Below, one piece after another: positions 53,283-62,656 of a stretch of 64,000 nucleotides of DNA. A model generated the notes under the pieces. That model did not search any database. It had not been told where the DNA came from and was given only the letters and a program-made list of their open reading frames with translations. Position 1 is the stretch's first letter. Each line of letters starts with the position of its first letter. The translations under genes were made by a program, and so were the position numbers. The DNA is from JAIVGV01 sp031425275 (GTDB taxonomy: Bacteria > Acidobacteriota > Blastocatellia > Pyrinomonadales > Pyrinomonadaceae), in assembly GCA_031425275.1 (NCBI GenBank), contig JANPJA010000124.1, positions 52,050-116,049 on the forward strand, read 5' to 3'.

Positions 53283-54782
53283 TCAGAAGTCGAACTCGCC
53301 CCGCCTGATCGCGTCGGCCAGCCGCTCGATGTCGGCGGAGAGCGGGCGGTCGCGCGTGAGGCGCGGGACGTGCGAGCGCACGGCGTCGTAGGCGCGGAGC
53401 GCGCCGCGGCCGGGCCGGAGGGGCAGGCGGTGTTCGAGTCCTTCGGCGGCGCAGAGCAGTTCGATGGCGAGGACGTGCTCGACGTTGGCGACGACGGAGC
53501 GCAGTTTCGTCGCCGCCGTCATCCCCATCGAGACGTGATCCTCTTTGTCGCCGTCGGTCGGCAGATTGTCGGTCGAGGCCGGGTGGGAGAGCACCTTGCA
53601 CTCGTTCAAGAGGGCGACGGCCGCGATCTGCGCGACCATCATGCCGGACTCGACGCCCGCCCGCGCCGTCAGGAAGGCGGGCAGCCCCTCGTTCTTGTCG
53701 GGGTTGACGAGGCGGTCGATCCTGCGCTCGATGATGTTGCCGAGATGCACGAGGGCGATGGCCGCGTAGTCGAAGGCGACGGCGAGCGGCGCGCCGTGGA
53801 AGTTGCCGCCGGAGAGCAGTTCGTCGGTGTCGGCGAAGACGAGCGGGTTGTCGGTCGCGCTCCCCGTCTCTACCTGCGTGGCCGCGCCCGCGTGCCGGAG
53901 CGCGTCGCGCGCCGCGCCGTGAACCTGCGGCATGCAGCGCAACGAGTAGGCGTCCTGCACGCGCGCATCGCCCTCGCGGTGCGACTCGCGGATTTCGCTC
54001 TCAAGCAACAGCTCTCTCAGATGCGCGGCCGACTCGCGCTGCCCCGCGTGCGGGCGCGCGGCGTGGATGCGCTCGTCGAAGGCCGTGGGCGTGCCGCGCA
54101 GGGCTTCGAGCGTCATCGCGCCGGCCACGTCCGCTCCGCGCGCGACCCGCCCCGCGCGCCCGAGCGCGAGCGCGCCGACGGCCGTCAACGCTTGCGTCCC
54201 GTTCAAGAGCGCGAGGCCCTCTTTGGCTTCGAGCGTGAGCGGCTCCACGCCCGCGCGCCGCATGGCTTCCGCGCCCGCCATCCGCACGCCGCCGTGGACG
54301 GCCTCGCCCTCGCCGACGCAGACGAGCGCGAGGTGGGCGAGCGGCGCGAGATCGCCGCTCGCGCCGACCGAGCCTTTCTCCGGCACGACGGGCAGCACGT
54401 CGCGCGCGAGCATCGCGAGCAGCGTCTCGACGACCGACGCGCGCGCGCCGCTTAAACCCACGGCGAGGACGTTGGCGCGCAGGAGGATCATCGCGCGCGT
54501 CTCCCCGGCCGAGAGCGCGGGGCCGAGGCCGCACGCATGGCTGCGCACGAGGTTCAACTGCAACTCGCGCAACTGCCCGCGCGGGATCGTCATGTCAGAC
54601 AGTTTGCCGAAACCCGTGTTGACGCCGTACACGACCCGGCCCTCTTCGAGGATGCGCTCGATGGTCGCGCGCGACGCCTCGACGCGCGCGCGCGCCGCGC
54701 CCGCCAGCGCGACCGCCTCGCCGCCGCGCGCCACGCGCTCCACCTCTTCGAGTGTTAGCTGCTGTCCGTTCAGCTCAATCAT
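53283..54782 (-). CDS. hutH: Histidine ammonia-lyase
   Basis: The protein has 499 residues. The MIO prosthetic group forms from ASG in GSVGASGDLAPLAHLAL (about residue 140). Other landmarks: VYGVNTGFGKLSD, NLVRSHACGLGP, QDAYSLRCMPQVHGA and SSxxN-type active site ATDNPLVF. It is the first enzyme of histidine breakdown, making urocanate and ammonia. hutU is downstream on the same strand but separated by other genes, so the pathway is dispersed. An inverted repeat upstream and the palindrome downstream flank it. Confidence 0.95.
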   Translation of the reverse strand: MIELNGQQLTLEEVERVARGGEAVALAGAARARVEASRATIERILEEGRVVYGVNTGFGKLSDMTIPRGQLRELQLNLVRSHACGLGPALSAGETRAMILLRANVLAVGLSGARASVVETLLAMLARDVLPVVPEKGSVGASGDLAPLAHLALVCVGEGEAVHGGVRMAGAEAMRRAGVEPLTLEAKEGLALLNGTQALTAVGALALGRAGRVARGADVAGAMTLEALRGTPTAFDERIHAARPHAGQRESAAHLRELLLESEIRESHREGDARVQDAYSLRCMPQVHGAARDALRHAGAATQVETGSATDNPLVFADTDELLSGGNFHGAPLAVAFDYAAIALVHLGNIIERRIDRLVNPDKNEGLPAFLTARAGVESGMMVAQIAAVALLNECKVLSHPASTDNLPTDGDKEDHVSMGMTAATKLRSVVANVEHVLAIELLCAAEGLEHRLPLRPGRGALRAYDAVRSHVPRLTRDRPLSADIERLADAIRRGEFDF

Positions 54783-54787
54783 AAAAA

Positions 54788-54909
54788 AGCCGTGACGGGT
54801 AAACCGTGACGGGTGACAGGAGAAAGACCGTCAACCGTGACAGGTGACAGGTGACAGGTCAGAGCGAGTAGTTCATCTTGTCACCCGTCACGGTTTACCC
54901 GTCACGGTT
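54788..54909. repeat. GTGACGG/GTGACAG heptamer inverted repeat
   Basis: CCGTGACGGGTAAACCGTGAC (54790-54810, in two pieces) faces GTCACGGTTTACCCGTCACGG (54888-54908). An inner run of GTGACAG units is at 54838-54860. It lies between hutH and the DUF2270 gene. Confidence 0.75.
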
Positions 54910-55939
54910 ATCTAAGAGTTTCTTCCTGCGCCGGCAGGTCGGTGCGGTGGGTCTCGCCGCGCTCGGGCAGGTCGGTGGTGTCGATGCGCTTCCACTCGCC
55001 GGTCTGCGCCGTGTTGGCGGAGCGGACGGCGGTGCGCGTGCGCTCGCGGGCCTTCTTCGTGCGGCGGGTGGTGGCGCGGCGCGTCTGCGTGGTGACGCGC
55101 GAGACCGTGGTCGAGACGGTGCGGAACGGGTGGAACTCGTGCGTCGGCAGCACCTCGCCCGTCGCCTGTTTGAGCCGGACGGTGGCGAGGGCGAAGACGG
55201 CGATGCCGATGTTGAAGCAGATGCCGCTCAGCAGGACGACATCGCCCGCCACGACGCCGACCGCCGCGCGGTTGATGAAGATTTGCAAATCCTTCGCCGG
55301 GAACGGGTGCAGATAGACTTTGAGGTTCCAGCTCGCGGCGAGCAAAAAGAAAATCCAGAGGTAGTTGCGGCGCAAGCGGCGGCCGAGGGCCTCCCAGATG
55401 CTGATGGTGAAGTGCGGCGTGCGTAAATCCTGCGACAGGTGGTCGGCCCATTCGGCCTCGTTGCCGAGCTGCGTCGGCGCGAGCAGTTGGGCGAAAAAGC
55501 CGGTCTCGATGATGCGCACGCGGCTCGCCCAGATTTCGTAGTAGCGGTAGCGGCGCGCCTCCATCGTCAGGAAGAAGGCGACGAGGACGGTGTTAATCAG
55601 GATGACGAAGTGCGGGTTCTCCGACGAGCTGAAGGCGAAGGAGAGCGTCGCGCCGGCGGTGAGCACGGCCCAGTTGGTCGTCGTGTCGAGCCGGTTGCGC
55701 CAAGTGTTGGAGCGTTGAATCTCGGCGCGGTGGAAGTGCACCATCGCCGTGGTGAACTCGCCGGGCGAGAGCTTGCGGCCGTGGACGGGGACGGTCTCGC
55801 GCTCCATGAAGAAAGGCTCTTTCGGCGCGGCCGCCTGAGCGGGCGCGGCCGTGCGCGAGGGGGGCGGGGGGATCGGGCCGGTGGCGCGTTCGCCGTGGGG
55901 CGCGGGGCCGGCCGGTCTGGGGCGCGTCTCGGGTTTCAT
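54908..55939 (-). CDS. DUF2270 membrane protein
   Basis: The start chosen is ATG 55939 (MKPETRPRPAG), giving 343 residues; the ribosome site is weak. A Pro/Ala-rich N-terminus is followed by the DUF2270 core: EFTTAMVHFHRAEIQRSNTWRNRLDTTTNWAVLTAGATLSF, in outline, then two N-terminal and two C-terminal membrane helices (about 95-140, 245-290). EARRYRYYEIWASRVRIIETGFF and NYLWIFFLLAASWNLKVYLHP lie in between. The tail is basic with Arg/Thr runs. The function is unknown. The gene ends inside the repeat arm at 54908. Confidence 0.85.
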   Translation of the reverse strand: MKPETRPRPAGPAPHGERATGPIPPPPSRTAAPAQAAAPKEPFFMERETVPVHGRKLSPGEFTTAMVHFHRAEIQRSNTWRNRLDTTTNWAVLTAGATLSFAFSSSENPHFVILINTVLVAFFLTMEARRYRYYEIWASRVRIIETGFFAQLLAPTQLGNEAEWADHLSQDLRTPHFTISIWEALGRRLRRNYLWIFFLLAASWNLKVYLHPFPAKDLQIFINRAAVGVVAGDVVLLSGICFNIGIAVFALATVRLKQATGEVLPTHEFHPFRTVSTTVSRVTTQTRRATTRRTKKARERTRTAVRSANTAQTGEWKRIDTTDLPERGETHRTDLPAQEETLR

Positions 55940-56236
55940 CTGATCGGTGGGTCGTCTCTCTTCGCGACGCACTCTGTCAGCCTGAGCGCCGCGCGCGGCC
56001 TGCATGATATCACGTCACGCCACGTGTGTGATGCCCGCCGCGCGCATCACGTCGGAGAAAGTGCGGCGCGGCCGGGGCCGCGCACTCGCCCTCCGGCGCC
56101 GCGCGCTCCGGCGGGGGCGCACGGCGAAGTTTCGCGACCGGCCGGCGACCGCAAACCGTGGCCGGATGAGGCGGCCGACGGCCCGCTTGACAGCCCGCGC
56201 GCGCGCCGCCTATATTCGATTTTTGTCCGCCGTTGA
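55940..56236. other. Divergent spacer before tadA
   Basis: This spacer contains GC-rich unique sequence, with no heptamer array or gene. A TATATTC (56212-56218) could serve as a -10 for tadA. Confidence 0.35.
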
Positions 56237-56770
56237 TTGAAAACGACTGTGAGTGACAAGGTGTCGCAAGGGTTGTCGGAGGGCGCGGACGTGCGCTGGA
56301 TGCGCGCGGCCGTCGGGGCGGCGCGCGAGGCCGCCGAAGCGTTCGACGAAGTGCCGGTCGGCGCGGTCGTCGTCGATGCCGGGGGCGAGCTGCTGGCCGT
56401 CGCGGGCAACCGCACGCGCACCGACTGCGACCCGACGGCCCACGCCGAAGTCGTCGCGTTGCGCGCGGCCGCGCGGCGCGCGGGCAACTTCCGGCTCACT
56501 GGCTCCACGGTCTATTCGACCATCGAGCCGTGCGCCATGTGCGCGGGCGCGCTCGTGCAGGCGCGCGTGCGCCGGCTGGTTTACGGCGCGCGCGACGAGC
56601 GGGCCGGCGCGGTCGAGTCGGTCTTCCGCGTTTGCGACAACAGCTCCTTGAATCACCAGATCGAACTGACGCCGGGCGTGCTCGAAGCGGAGTGCCGCGA
56701 ACTGATGCGACACTTCTTCCGCGCGCGCCGTGGCAGAAACGACGAAAGCGGAACGATGAACGATGAATGA
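56237..56770 (+). CDS. tadA: tRNA adenosine(34) deaminase
   Basis: The protein has 177 residues from TTG 56237 (GTG 56249 is also possible). The cytidine-deaminase fold has DPTAHAEVVALRAAARRAGN (zinc His and the catalytic Glu in HAE) and STIEPCAMCAGALVQARVRRLVYGA (PCxxC zinc ligands). The later GAVESVFRVCDN and NHQIELTPGVLEAECRELMRHFF are typical of TadA. It converts A34 to inosine in tRNA-Arg. Immediately downstream lies tRNA-Ser, a position that may be incidental. The C-terminal few residues fall inside a GAACGAT repeat, suggesting it has been extended by it. Confidence 0.9.
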   Translation: MKTTVSDKVSQGLSEGADVRWMRAAVGAAREAAEAFDEVPVGAVVVDAGGELLAVAGNRTRTDCDPTAHAEVVALRAAARRAGNFRLTGSTVYSTIEPCAMCAGALVQARVRRLVYGARDERAGAVESVFRVCDNSSLNHQIELTPGVLEAECRELMRHFFRARRGRNDESGTMNDE

Positions 56771-56817
56771 AAGCTCATTCCCCGGCTCATCGTTCATCGG
56801 TTACGTTTCATCGTTTC
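56748..56817. repeat. GAACGAT heptamer inverted repeat overlapping the tadA 3' end
   Basis: GGAACGATGAACGATGAATG (56751-56770) faces CATCGTTCATCGGTTACGTT (56788-56807). The left arm includes the last tadA codons. Confidence 0.7.
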
Positions 56818-56823
56818 CCTTGC

Positions 56824-56913
56824 GGAGGGGTCGCATAGTGGTTTAGTGCACCGGTCTCGAAAACCGGAGTGGTCGAAAGGCCACCGTGGGTTCGAATCCC
56901 ACCCCCTCCGCCA
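56824..56913 (+). tRNA. tRNA-Ser (CGA)
   Basis: The acceptor GGAGGGG (56824-56830) pairs with CCCCTCC (56903-56909); discriminator G and an encoded CCA follow (56911-56913). The anticodon arm is CCGGT-CTCGAAA-ACCGG, giving anticodon CGA for UCG codons. The T-arm is GTGGG-TTCGAAT-CCCAC. A long variable arm (GTGGTCGAAAGGCCAC) is typical of class II serine tRNAs. It decodes Ser and is not tRNA-Sec (no UCA anticodon, normal acceptor length). Confidence 0.97.
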
Positions 56914-57062
56914 CACCTCTTTCGCCCTCAAGCCGACCCCCCTCCCTTGTTACCAACCGTCGGAGTTTCCGCGTGGCCGGAGTAACGACTAAGCCAAGCG
57001 TGTACGCGCGGACGGAGGATGCGCGTCCGCCGGCGAACCAGAGGCCGAACCGCCGGCGGATA

Positions 57063-57812
57063 ATGATTCGCGCGGCGGAGTTCTGTTTCGCCGCGGCGCT
57101 GCGGCTCGCGCCGCGCCGCCGCCGTTTTGGGGTGACACTGTTGATGGCGAGCGCGGCGGTGCCCCTCCTGCGCCGGACGAGCGCTTACCGAGTGCAGGAG
57201 CGAATAGGTTTCGACGGCCCGAGGGAGATCGCCCTCCACTTCATGCTGAACGCCCTGACGAGGAACGGCACGCGGTTCGACCCGGTGCTGCGCGTGAGCG
57301 GGTTTGAAGAGTTCGAGCGGGCGTACGCGGCCGGCCGGGGCGTCCTCGTGGTCGGGCGACACGCGGCACTCACGCTGTTGATGATCCGCATCTTTTTCGA
57401 CCGCGGCCTCGATCCCGTCGTCATCAGCCCTGACCCCGGGATGCGCGCCGGCGGGACGACGGTGACGGTGCGGACCATCCAGCCGTCGCCCACTTTCCTC
57501 GTCAAGGCACGCAGCAGACTGCGCAACGGCGAGGTCGTCTGCGCGATGCCCGACAGGGCGGATCATCACGGGGTGAGGACGATCGAGTTCGCGACGGTTG
57601 GCGGCCGCGTCATCGTCGCCCCCGCCTTGCTGCACGTGGCCGCGCGGTGCGGGGCGCGAGTCGTATTTACGGAAGTACACACCGAGGGCCGCTCGGTCGT
57701 GGCGGGCACCATCTCGGCGCCGGGCGACACGTCTTCAGGCGACGCGATACTGGAAGGGTTCAAGGATTTCGTCCGGGCGCGGGCGACGGCCCGCGCCGCC
57801 TCTAACGGCTAA
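57063..57812 (+). CDS. Lysophospholipid acyltransferase-like protein
   Basis: The start chosen is ATG 57063; a longer frame upstream would overlap the tRNA. The 249-residue product shows HtrB/LPLAT-like features: EIALHFMLNALTRNG, GVLVVGRHAALTLLMIR, GLDPVVISPDPG, DRADHHGVRTIEFATVGGRVIVAPALLHVAARCGARVVFTEVH. The catalytic block reads RHAALTLL, keeping the His but lacking the acidic residue of the NHx4[DE] motif, so activity is uncertain. It heads the polysaccharide region and may act on lipid carriers or lipid A. Confidence 0.62.
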   Translation: MIRAAEFCFAAALRLAPRRRRFGVTLLMASAAVPLLRRTSAYRVQERIGFDGPREIALHFMLNALTRNGTRFDPVLRVSGFEEFERAYAAGRGVLVVGRHAALTLLMIRIFFDRGLDPVVISPDPGMRAGGTTVTVRTIQPSPTFLVKARSRLRNGEVVCAMPDRADHHGVRTIEFATVGGRVIVAPALLHVAARCGARVVFTEVHTEGRSVVAGTISAPGDTSSGDAILEGFKDFVRARATARAASNG

Positions 57813-57850
57813 AGCCGCGCGGCGCGAGACCGGTCTGTAGAGAGTTAGCA

Positions 57851-59356
57851 TTGCGGAACACGTGTGCCATCGATGCCGGCGCGGCGGCCCCGCCGCCGCC
57901 GCCGCGACGCCGGCTGTCGGCGTACGCCTCGCGCGGCCGGTTGCTGCTGACGGCCGCGGCCGTCCTGCACGTGGCGCTGGCTTTGGGTCTCCACTGGGCG
58001 GGCCGGGAGCGAATCGCGCCGGGTCTGATCGACGCCGACGGGATCATGGGCTCCTTCGCCTTTGACAGTTATGAGTACCGAAGCGGGGCCGCGCGGCTGG
58101 CGAAGGTCTTGAAGGAAGACGGAGTGCCGGCGTGGGCGGCCGAGTCACAGCCCGTACACGTCAGGCTGCTCTCGGTTCAGTTCGCGCTCCTCGGGCCTAT
58201 CTCGGGTTACGGCACGCTGAGCGCGGAGCCGTTCAACCTGCTCTGCTATCTGGCCGTCGTCGCGCTGACCCTCCTGCTCGGGCGAGAGGTGGGCGGAGCG
58301 CGCGCCGGGCTGTTCGCCGCGGGGGCCGTCGCGCTTTGGCCGACTCTCCTGCTGCACACGCTGCAACTACTCAAAGACCCGCTCTTCATCGCGGGGGCAC
58401 TCGCCCTCGTGCTGTGCGTGACGACGTGGCTGACGAGGGCCTACGGGCCGGCGGGCGCGGCCGGCGCGGTCGCTCTCATGGGCATCACCACACTGTTGCT
58501 CCTGCTGATCCGTCCTCAGTTTGTCGCCGTCGTCTTCGCGCTCGTGCTCGTGGGATTCGCCTTGCTCGCCGTCCGTCAGATCGTGGAAAGGCGGCTGCTG
58601 TATTGGAACATGGCGGCCCCCTGCGTCATGCTGGCGGCGGGCGCGCTGCTGTTGCTGCAACTGCTACTCCTCTGGCCCCCGCCCGGCCGGAGGTTCAAAC
58701 ACTACCCCTCCGACGGAGGTGGGAAGCCGAAGACGGCGGTCAGCGACGGGGAGCGGGTAGCGACGGTCGCCACTTACTTCCGGCGGGCGGCGAACGGCGG
58801 GGGCGGGGCGTCGGGCGGCGTCGGGCGGTTCGCCGCCGCCGCCGACAACGCCGCTCACAGGGTCGGCATTGTCCGCTACAGGTTCAACGCGGGGTACACG
58901 GACGCCGGCTCGGGCGTTGACCGCGATGTCAGGTTCGGCGATCTCAAGTCTCTCATCCTGTACCTGCCGCGAGCCTTCGCGATAGGTTTCTGGGCGCCCT
59001 TCCCTAACTCGTGGGTGTCCTCGGGCAGGCGCGTGGGGGGCGCGGGGAAGTTGTTGTCCGGCGCCGAAACTTCCTTCATGTACCTGGTCGGGCTGTTGGC
59101 GCTCGTGGCCGTCCTTCGGCCCCCGCGGAGGCTCGCCTCGTGGTTGCTGTTGGCGGTGACCGCGTTCGGGGTGACGGGGCTCGGACTCGTCGTCCCCAAC
59201 ATCGGCGCGCTCTACAGATTCCGTTACACATTCTGGGTACTGTTGCTCGTGCTCGGAGCCAAGGGTCTCGATAGCCTGCTCGCGTCGCGCGGGCGGGCGC
59301 TGAGGCCGCGCGGGTGGCAAGTCAGTCCGGTTAAGACAGGCGGGCGCGCCGGGTAG
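57851..59356 (+). CDS. Polytopic membrane protein, GT-C glycosyltransferase-like
   Basis: The protein has 501 residues from TTG 57851. About ten hydrophobic helices are present, the first at about 32-52. Between helices 1 and 2 lies a loop with DADGIMGSFAFDSYEYRSGA, an acidic loop as expected for GT-C enzymes. A long central loop (about 275-365, Gly-rich) is probably outside. The late region has RYRFNAGYTDAG and ALYRFRYTFWVLLLVLG. This resembles dolichyl-phosphate-mannose or ArnT-like transferases, but I cannot assign a donor. Its place in a Wzx/GT cluster supports surface glycan assembly. Confidence 0.65.
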   Translation: MRNTCAIDAGAAAPPPPPRRRLSAYASRGRLLLTAAAVLHVALALGLHWAGRERIAPGLIDADGIMGSFAFDSYEYRSGAARLAKVLKEDGVPAWAAESQPVHVRLLSVQFALLGPISGYGTLSAEPFNLLCYLAVVALTLLLGREVGGARAGLFAAGAVALWPTLLLHTLQLLKDPLFIAGALALVLCVTTWLTRAYGPAGAAGAVALMGITTLLLLLIRPQFVAVVFALVLVGFALLAVRQIVERRLLYWNMAAPCVMLAAGALLLLQLLLLWPPPGRRFKHYPSDGGGKPKTAVSDGERVATVATYFRRAANGGGGASGGVGRFAAAADNAAHRVGIVRYRFNAGYTDAGSGVDRDVRFGDLKSLILYLPRAFAIGFWAPFPNSWVSSGRRVGGAGKLLSGAETSFMYLVGLLALVAVLRPPRRLASWLLLAVTAFGVTGLGLVVPNIGALYRFRYTFWVLLLVLGAKGLDSLLASRGRALRPRGWQVSPVKTGGRAG

Positions 59357-59362
59357 CGGGAG

Positions 59363-59860
59363 ATGTCGGGGATGTTCAGGTTAGTGGCTTCGAGGGGGCG
59401 GAAGGGTCTGACCGGACGGGCGGCGGCCTACGTCGTGCTAGCATGGTTGCTCGTCACGGCCTGCGCCTGCGCGTCGAAGGCGGACACGGCCCGCGTGGGT
59501 TCTGCTGATCGTGATGCGGCCGCTGCTACGACGACCGCCGCGCCCGCCGATGACCGCGCGGGCAAATTAGGCTTCACGCTCACCAATCTCACAGGCGCCA
59601 CATTGCGGGCCGTCTACGTCTCGCCGACCGGTTCGGGTGGGTGGGAGGAGAATGTCCTCGGCGAGGGCGGGGTGGCCGACGGCCATTCTATCGAGCTGCG
59701 GTTCAGTCCCGAGGAGCAGGCCGCCGCGTGGGACATGAGGATCGAAGGCGGGGATGAGCACTTCGCCGAGTGGAAGAACCTCGACCTCGGCGGCGTCTCA
59801 AGGATAACGCTGTACCTCGATGTGGTCGGGGAGAGGGTCGTGGTCGCCGAAGTCGAATAA
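59363..59860 (+). CDS. Lipoprotein with small secreted NLTG/LYVSP-type domain
   Basis: The protein has 165 residues from ATG 59363 (59372 possible), and starts 6 bases after the previous stop. A hydrophobic signal with a Cys-rich end (LLVTACAC) indicates a lipoprotein. The mature domain reads FTLTNLTGATLRAVYVSPTG, WEENVLGEG, DGHSIELRFS, AAWDMRIEG, WKNLDLGGVSRITLYLD. This is a small all-beta domain seen alone in many cyanobacterial and acidobacterial secreted proteins, sometimes mislabelled argininosuccinate lyase. The function is unknown. It appears to be part of the polysaccharide operon. Confidence 0.7.
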   Translation: MSGMFRLVASRGRKGLTGRAAAYVVLAWLLVTACACASKADTARVGSADRDAAAATTTAAPADDRAGKLGFTLTNLTGATLRAVYVSPTGSGGWEENVLGEGGVADGHSIELRFSPEEQAAAWDMRIEGGDEHFAEWKNLDLGGVSRITLYLDVVGERVVVAEVE

Positions 59861-59872
59861 GGGGCGGGGGCA

Positions 59873-61387
59873 TTGGGAAGACTCGAAAGGAATACGTTCG
59901 CGAACCTGTTCGGGGCCGCGTGGTCTGCCGCGGTCGGCCTCCTGTGCGTTCCCCTGTATCTCGGCCTGTTGGGGGCGGAGGCCTTCGGGCTGGTCGGCCT
60001 CTTCGTGACGATGCAAAGCGTCTTCGTCGTCCTCGACCTGGGAATCGGCGCGACGCTCAGCCGGGAGCTTGCCCGCCTCGAAGCGGGGACGGGCGGGGCG
60101 CGGACACAGCGCGACCTCGCCTACACTCTGCAAGTCGTCTACTGGATTATCGCCCTGCTCGTCGGGGTCACGGTTTTCGCGCTCGCCCCCGCCATCGCGC
60201 TGCGCTGGGTCAGGCCGCAGTCGCTTACGGTCGATGAATTGACGACGTGCGTCAGGCTGATGGGGGCGGCGATGGCCCTCCAGTTCCCCTTCGCCTTCTA
60301 TCAGGGCGGGCTGCTCGGGCTTCAGAGGCAGCCGCTCTTCAACGCGTTGGCCGCCGCCGCGACGACTCTGCGCGCGGCCGGGACGCTACTGGCGCTCTGG
60401 CTCGTCGCGCCGAGACCCGAGACGTTCTTCGCCGCGCAGATCGTGGCGGGGGCCGCCGGCACGGTCGCGGCCGCGCTCACGCTCTGGCGCTGTCTGCCCG
60501 CGTCGGGCGGGGAGGTCGGGAGATTCCGGTTCGCGCTCATCTGGAGGGTGTGGCGCTTCAGCGCCGCCTACGCGGCGAACGCCGTTGCGACCATGGGCCT
60601 GATGCAGGGGGATAAGATCATCCTGAGTACGCTGCTCCCGCTGGAGGCGTTCGGCTACTACATGCTGGCGCAGGGGGTGGCGAGCGGCATGTACGCCGTC
60701 ATCGTTTCGGTGGACGGCGCGGTCTTCCCGCAGCTAGCGGGGCTGGTCGCTCGCGGCGACGCGGGGCGTCTCTCGGAGGTTTATCACCACGGGAGCCAGT
60801 TGATGTCCGTGCTGCTCGCCCCCGTGGCGGTCGTGGCGGCCCTCTTCCCGCGCGAAGTGCTCTGGGCGTGGACGGGTGATGCGGCCGCCGCCGCGTACGG
60901 GCGTTACGTCCTGACGCTCCTGGCCTCGGGGATGCTGCTGCACGGGTTCAGCCACGCGCCCTACTACCTGCAAATCGCGCACGGCTGGTGGCGCTTCATT
61001 TTAAGGACGAACCTCCTCCTGCTCCTCCTCGTCCTCCCGCTCAACTTGCTGTTGGCCCGGACGTTCGGCGGCCCGGGAGCCGCGCTGGTTCAGCTCCTCC
61101 TCAATTTCACCTACCTCGTGGCCCTCCCGCTGGCGAACCACCGTTTCCTGAAAGACGAGCGGGCTCGGTGGCTCTTCGAGGACACCCTGCCGCCGCTCGG
61201 GGGCGCGCTCTGCGTCGGCGCGGCCGCGCGCTGGCTGATTCCGCCGGGGCTGTCGCGCGTCGGGGTGCTGGCATGTCTGTGCGCCGCCGGGATGCTGGCG
61301 GCGGCGGCGGCCGCTGCGCTCGCCCCCCGCGTCAGGGCCTCCATTCTGATACTGTTTCGGGGGAGGACCGAACCGTCTGTCGCATGA
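59873..61387 (+). CDS. Wzx-type polysaccharide flippase
   Basis: The protein has 504 residues from TTG 59873, following GGGGCGGGG. Fourteen or so hydrophobic helices fill the length, in the MATE/MOP order. The N-terminal FANLFGAAWSAAVGLLCVPLYLGLLGAEAFGLVGLFV, as NTFANLFGAAWSAAVGLLCV in part, and LDLGIGATLSRELAR are typical of the polysaccharide transporter family. QGDKIILSTLLPLEAFGYYMLAQ is a further signature. It flips lipid-linked oligosaccharide units to the outer leaflet. It is followed after about 100 bases by a glycosyltransferase gene. Confidence 0.88.
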   Translation: MGRLERNTFANLFGAAWSAAVGLLCVPLYLGLLGAEAFGLVGLFVTMQSVFVVLDLGIGATLSRELARLEAGTGGARTQRDLAYTLQVVYWIIALLVGVTVFALAPAIALRWVRPQSLTVDELTTCVRLMGAAMALQFPFAFYQGGLLGLQRQPLFNALAAAATTLRAAGTLLALWLVAPRPETFFAAQIVAGAAGTVAAALTLWRCLPASGGEVGRFRFALIWRVWRFSAAYAANAVATMGLMQGDKIILSTLLPLEAFGYYMLAQGVASGMYAVIVSVDGAVFPQLAGLVARGDAGRLSEVYHHGSQLMSVLLAPVAVVAALFPREVLWAWTGDAAAAAYGRYVLTLLASGMLLHGFSHAPYYLQIAHGWWRFILRTNLLLLLLVLPLNLLLARTFGGPGAALVQLLLNFTYLVALPLANHRFLKDERARWLFEDTLPPLGGALCVGAAARWLIPPGLSRVGVLACLCAAGMLAAAAAAALAPRVRASILILFRGRTEPSVA

Positions 61388-61490
61388 AGCATCCAAATTC
61401 GGACCGGGCCGCCGCGAGAGTCCTGACGCCGGGCCGCGACGCCGGGCGGGCGAGGGGCCTCACACACCCGGTCTCACCTCGGGACACGCT

Positions 61491-62618
61491 ATGAGAATCC
61501 TTTACACCATCCCCACCCTCGCCCACGGCGGCGCCGAGCGGCAGTTGTCTTACCTCGCCGCCGAGTTGTCCGCGTGGGGGCACGAGGTTCACGTCGCCTC
61601 CTCGCGCGGCGGCCCTAACCTCGCGCGGATGGTGTCGGCCGGGGTGGAGTGGCACCACCTCGGTGGGGACTCTCACCGTGACCCCGCGAACTTCTACAGG
61701 CTGTTGCGGCTGATGAGGAAGTTGAGGCCCGACGTAGTCCAGACCACCCTCACGCCGATGGACATCATGGGCGGCGCCGCGGCGCTCCTGACGCGCGCCC
61801 GTTGGGTTTTGAGGGAGTCGAGTTCCGCCCCGCTCTACGCCGCGGGCTTGAGGCACAGGGTGCGCCGTTCGCTCGCGCGGATGGCGGACGCCGTCGCGTC
61901 GAACTCGGCGGGGGGCGACGCCTACTGGCGCGCGGCGAAGGCCGCGCCCGCGCTGCACGTCATTCCGAACGCGATACCCTTCGGGGAGATAACGGCCGGG
62001 GCGCGCGGCGGGCGGGCGACGGAGGGGGGAGTCGGCACGGGAGCGAAGGTCGTGCTCTACGCGGGCCGCATGGATAAGGGAAAGAATGTCGAGAGCGTAA
62101 TCGCCGCGCTGGCCCGCGTCGCCGCCGCCGAGGTGCCTTTCGTGGCCCTCATGTGCGGGGACGGTCCGCGTCGTCCGCACTTAGAGCGGATGGCTCGCGA
62201 GATGGGGATCGGCGACCGGGTCGTCTTCAAGGGCTACGTAGATAATCTCTGGGACCTGATGCGCCGCGCCGACGCATTCGTCTCGCTGAGCAGGTTCGAG
62301 GGCTGCCCCAACGTCGTGCTGGAGGCGATGGCTTGCGGCTGCCCCGTGGTCGTCTCCGACATACCGGCCCACAGGGAGATGCTGGACGAGCGCAGTGCCC
62401 GCTTCGCGGCCCCGGACGACACGGCGAAGGCGGCCGCCGAACTGAAAGCGACTTTGATGTTCGGCGACGGGGGGCGTGCGCGCGTCGCCCGCGCGCGCAC
62501 GGCGGGGCGCCCCGTCGAGGCGATGGCGCGTCTCTACGAACAACTTTACCTGAATCTGCTCGGCGAGACGCGCGACGCGCGCCTCGCGGCACGGGTGTCA
62601 GACGGCGAGGCGGCGTAA
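61491..62618 (+). CDS. GT4-family glycosyltransferase
   Basis: The protein has 375 residues, GT-B fold. N-terminal domain: ILYTIPTLAHGGAERQLSYLAAEL (Gly-rich acceptor loop) and LRPDVVQTTLTPMDI. C-terminal donor domain: HVIPNAIPF, VLYAGRMDKGKNVESVIAAL, LMCGDGPRRPHLERMA, VVFKGYVDNLWDLMRRADAFVSLSRFEGCPNVVLEAMACGCPVVVSDI. The last includes the E-x7-E motif. It adds a sugar from a nucleotide donor to a lipid-linked glycan in the cytoplasm. It sits between two flippase genes, in a surface-polysaccharide cluster. Confidence 0.92.
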   Translation: MRILYTIPTLAHGGAERQLSYLAAELSAWGHEVHVASSRGGPNLARMVSAGVEWHHLGGDSHRDPANFYRLLRLMRKLRPDVVQTTLTPMDIMGGAAALLTRARWVLRESSSAPLYAAGLRHRVRRSLARMADAVASNSAGGDAYWRAAKAAPALHVIPNAIPFGEITAGARGGRATEGGVGTGAKVVLYAGRMDKGKNVESVIAALARVAAAEVPFVALMCGDGPRRPHLERMAREMGIGDRVVFKGYVDNLWDLMRRADAFVSLSRFEGCPNVVLEAMACGCPVVVSDIPAHREMLDERSARFAAPDDTAKAAAELKATLMFGDGGRARVARARTAGRPVEAMARLYEQLYLNLLGETRDARLAARVSDGEAA

Positions 62619-62656
62619 GTCAGTGGCGGGCCGCGCGACTGCGAGCGAATAAGGGG

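Noticed and set aside
56824..56913. tRNA-Sec that would explain the UGA gene
   Set aside because: The anticodon is CGA and the acceptor stem is seven base pairs, so it is an ordinary tRNA-Ser.
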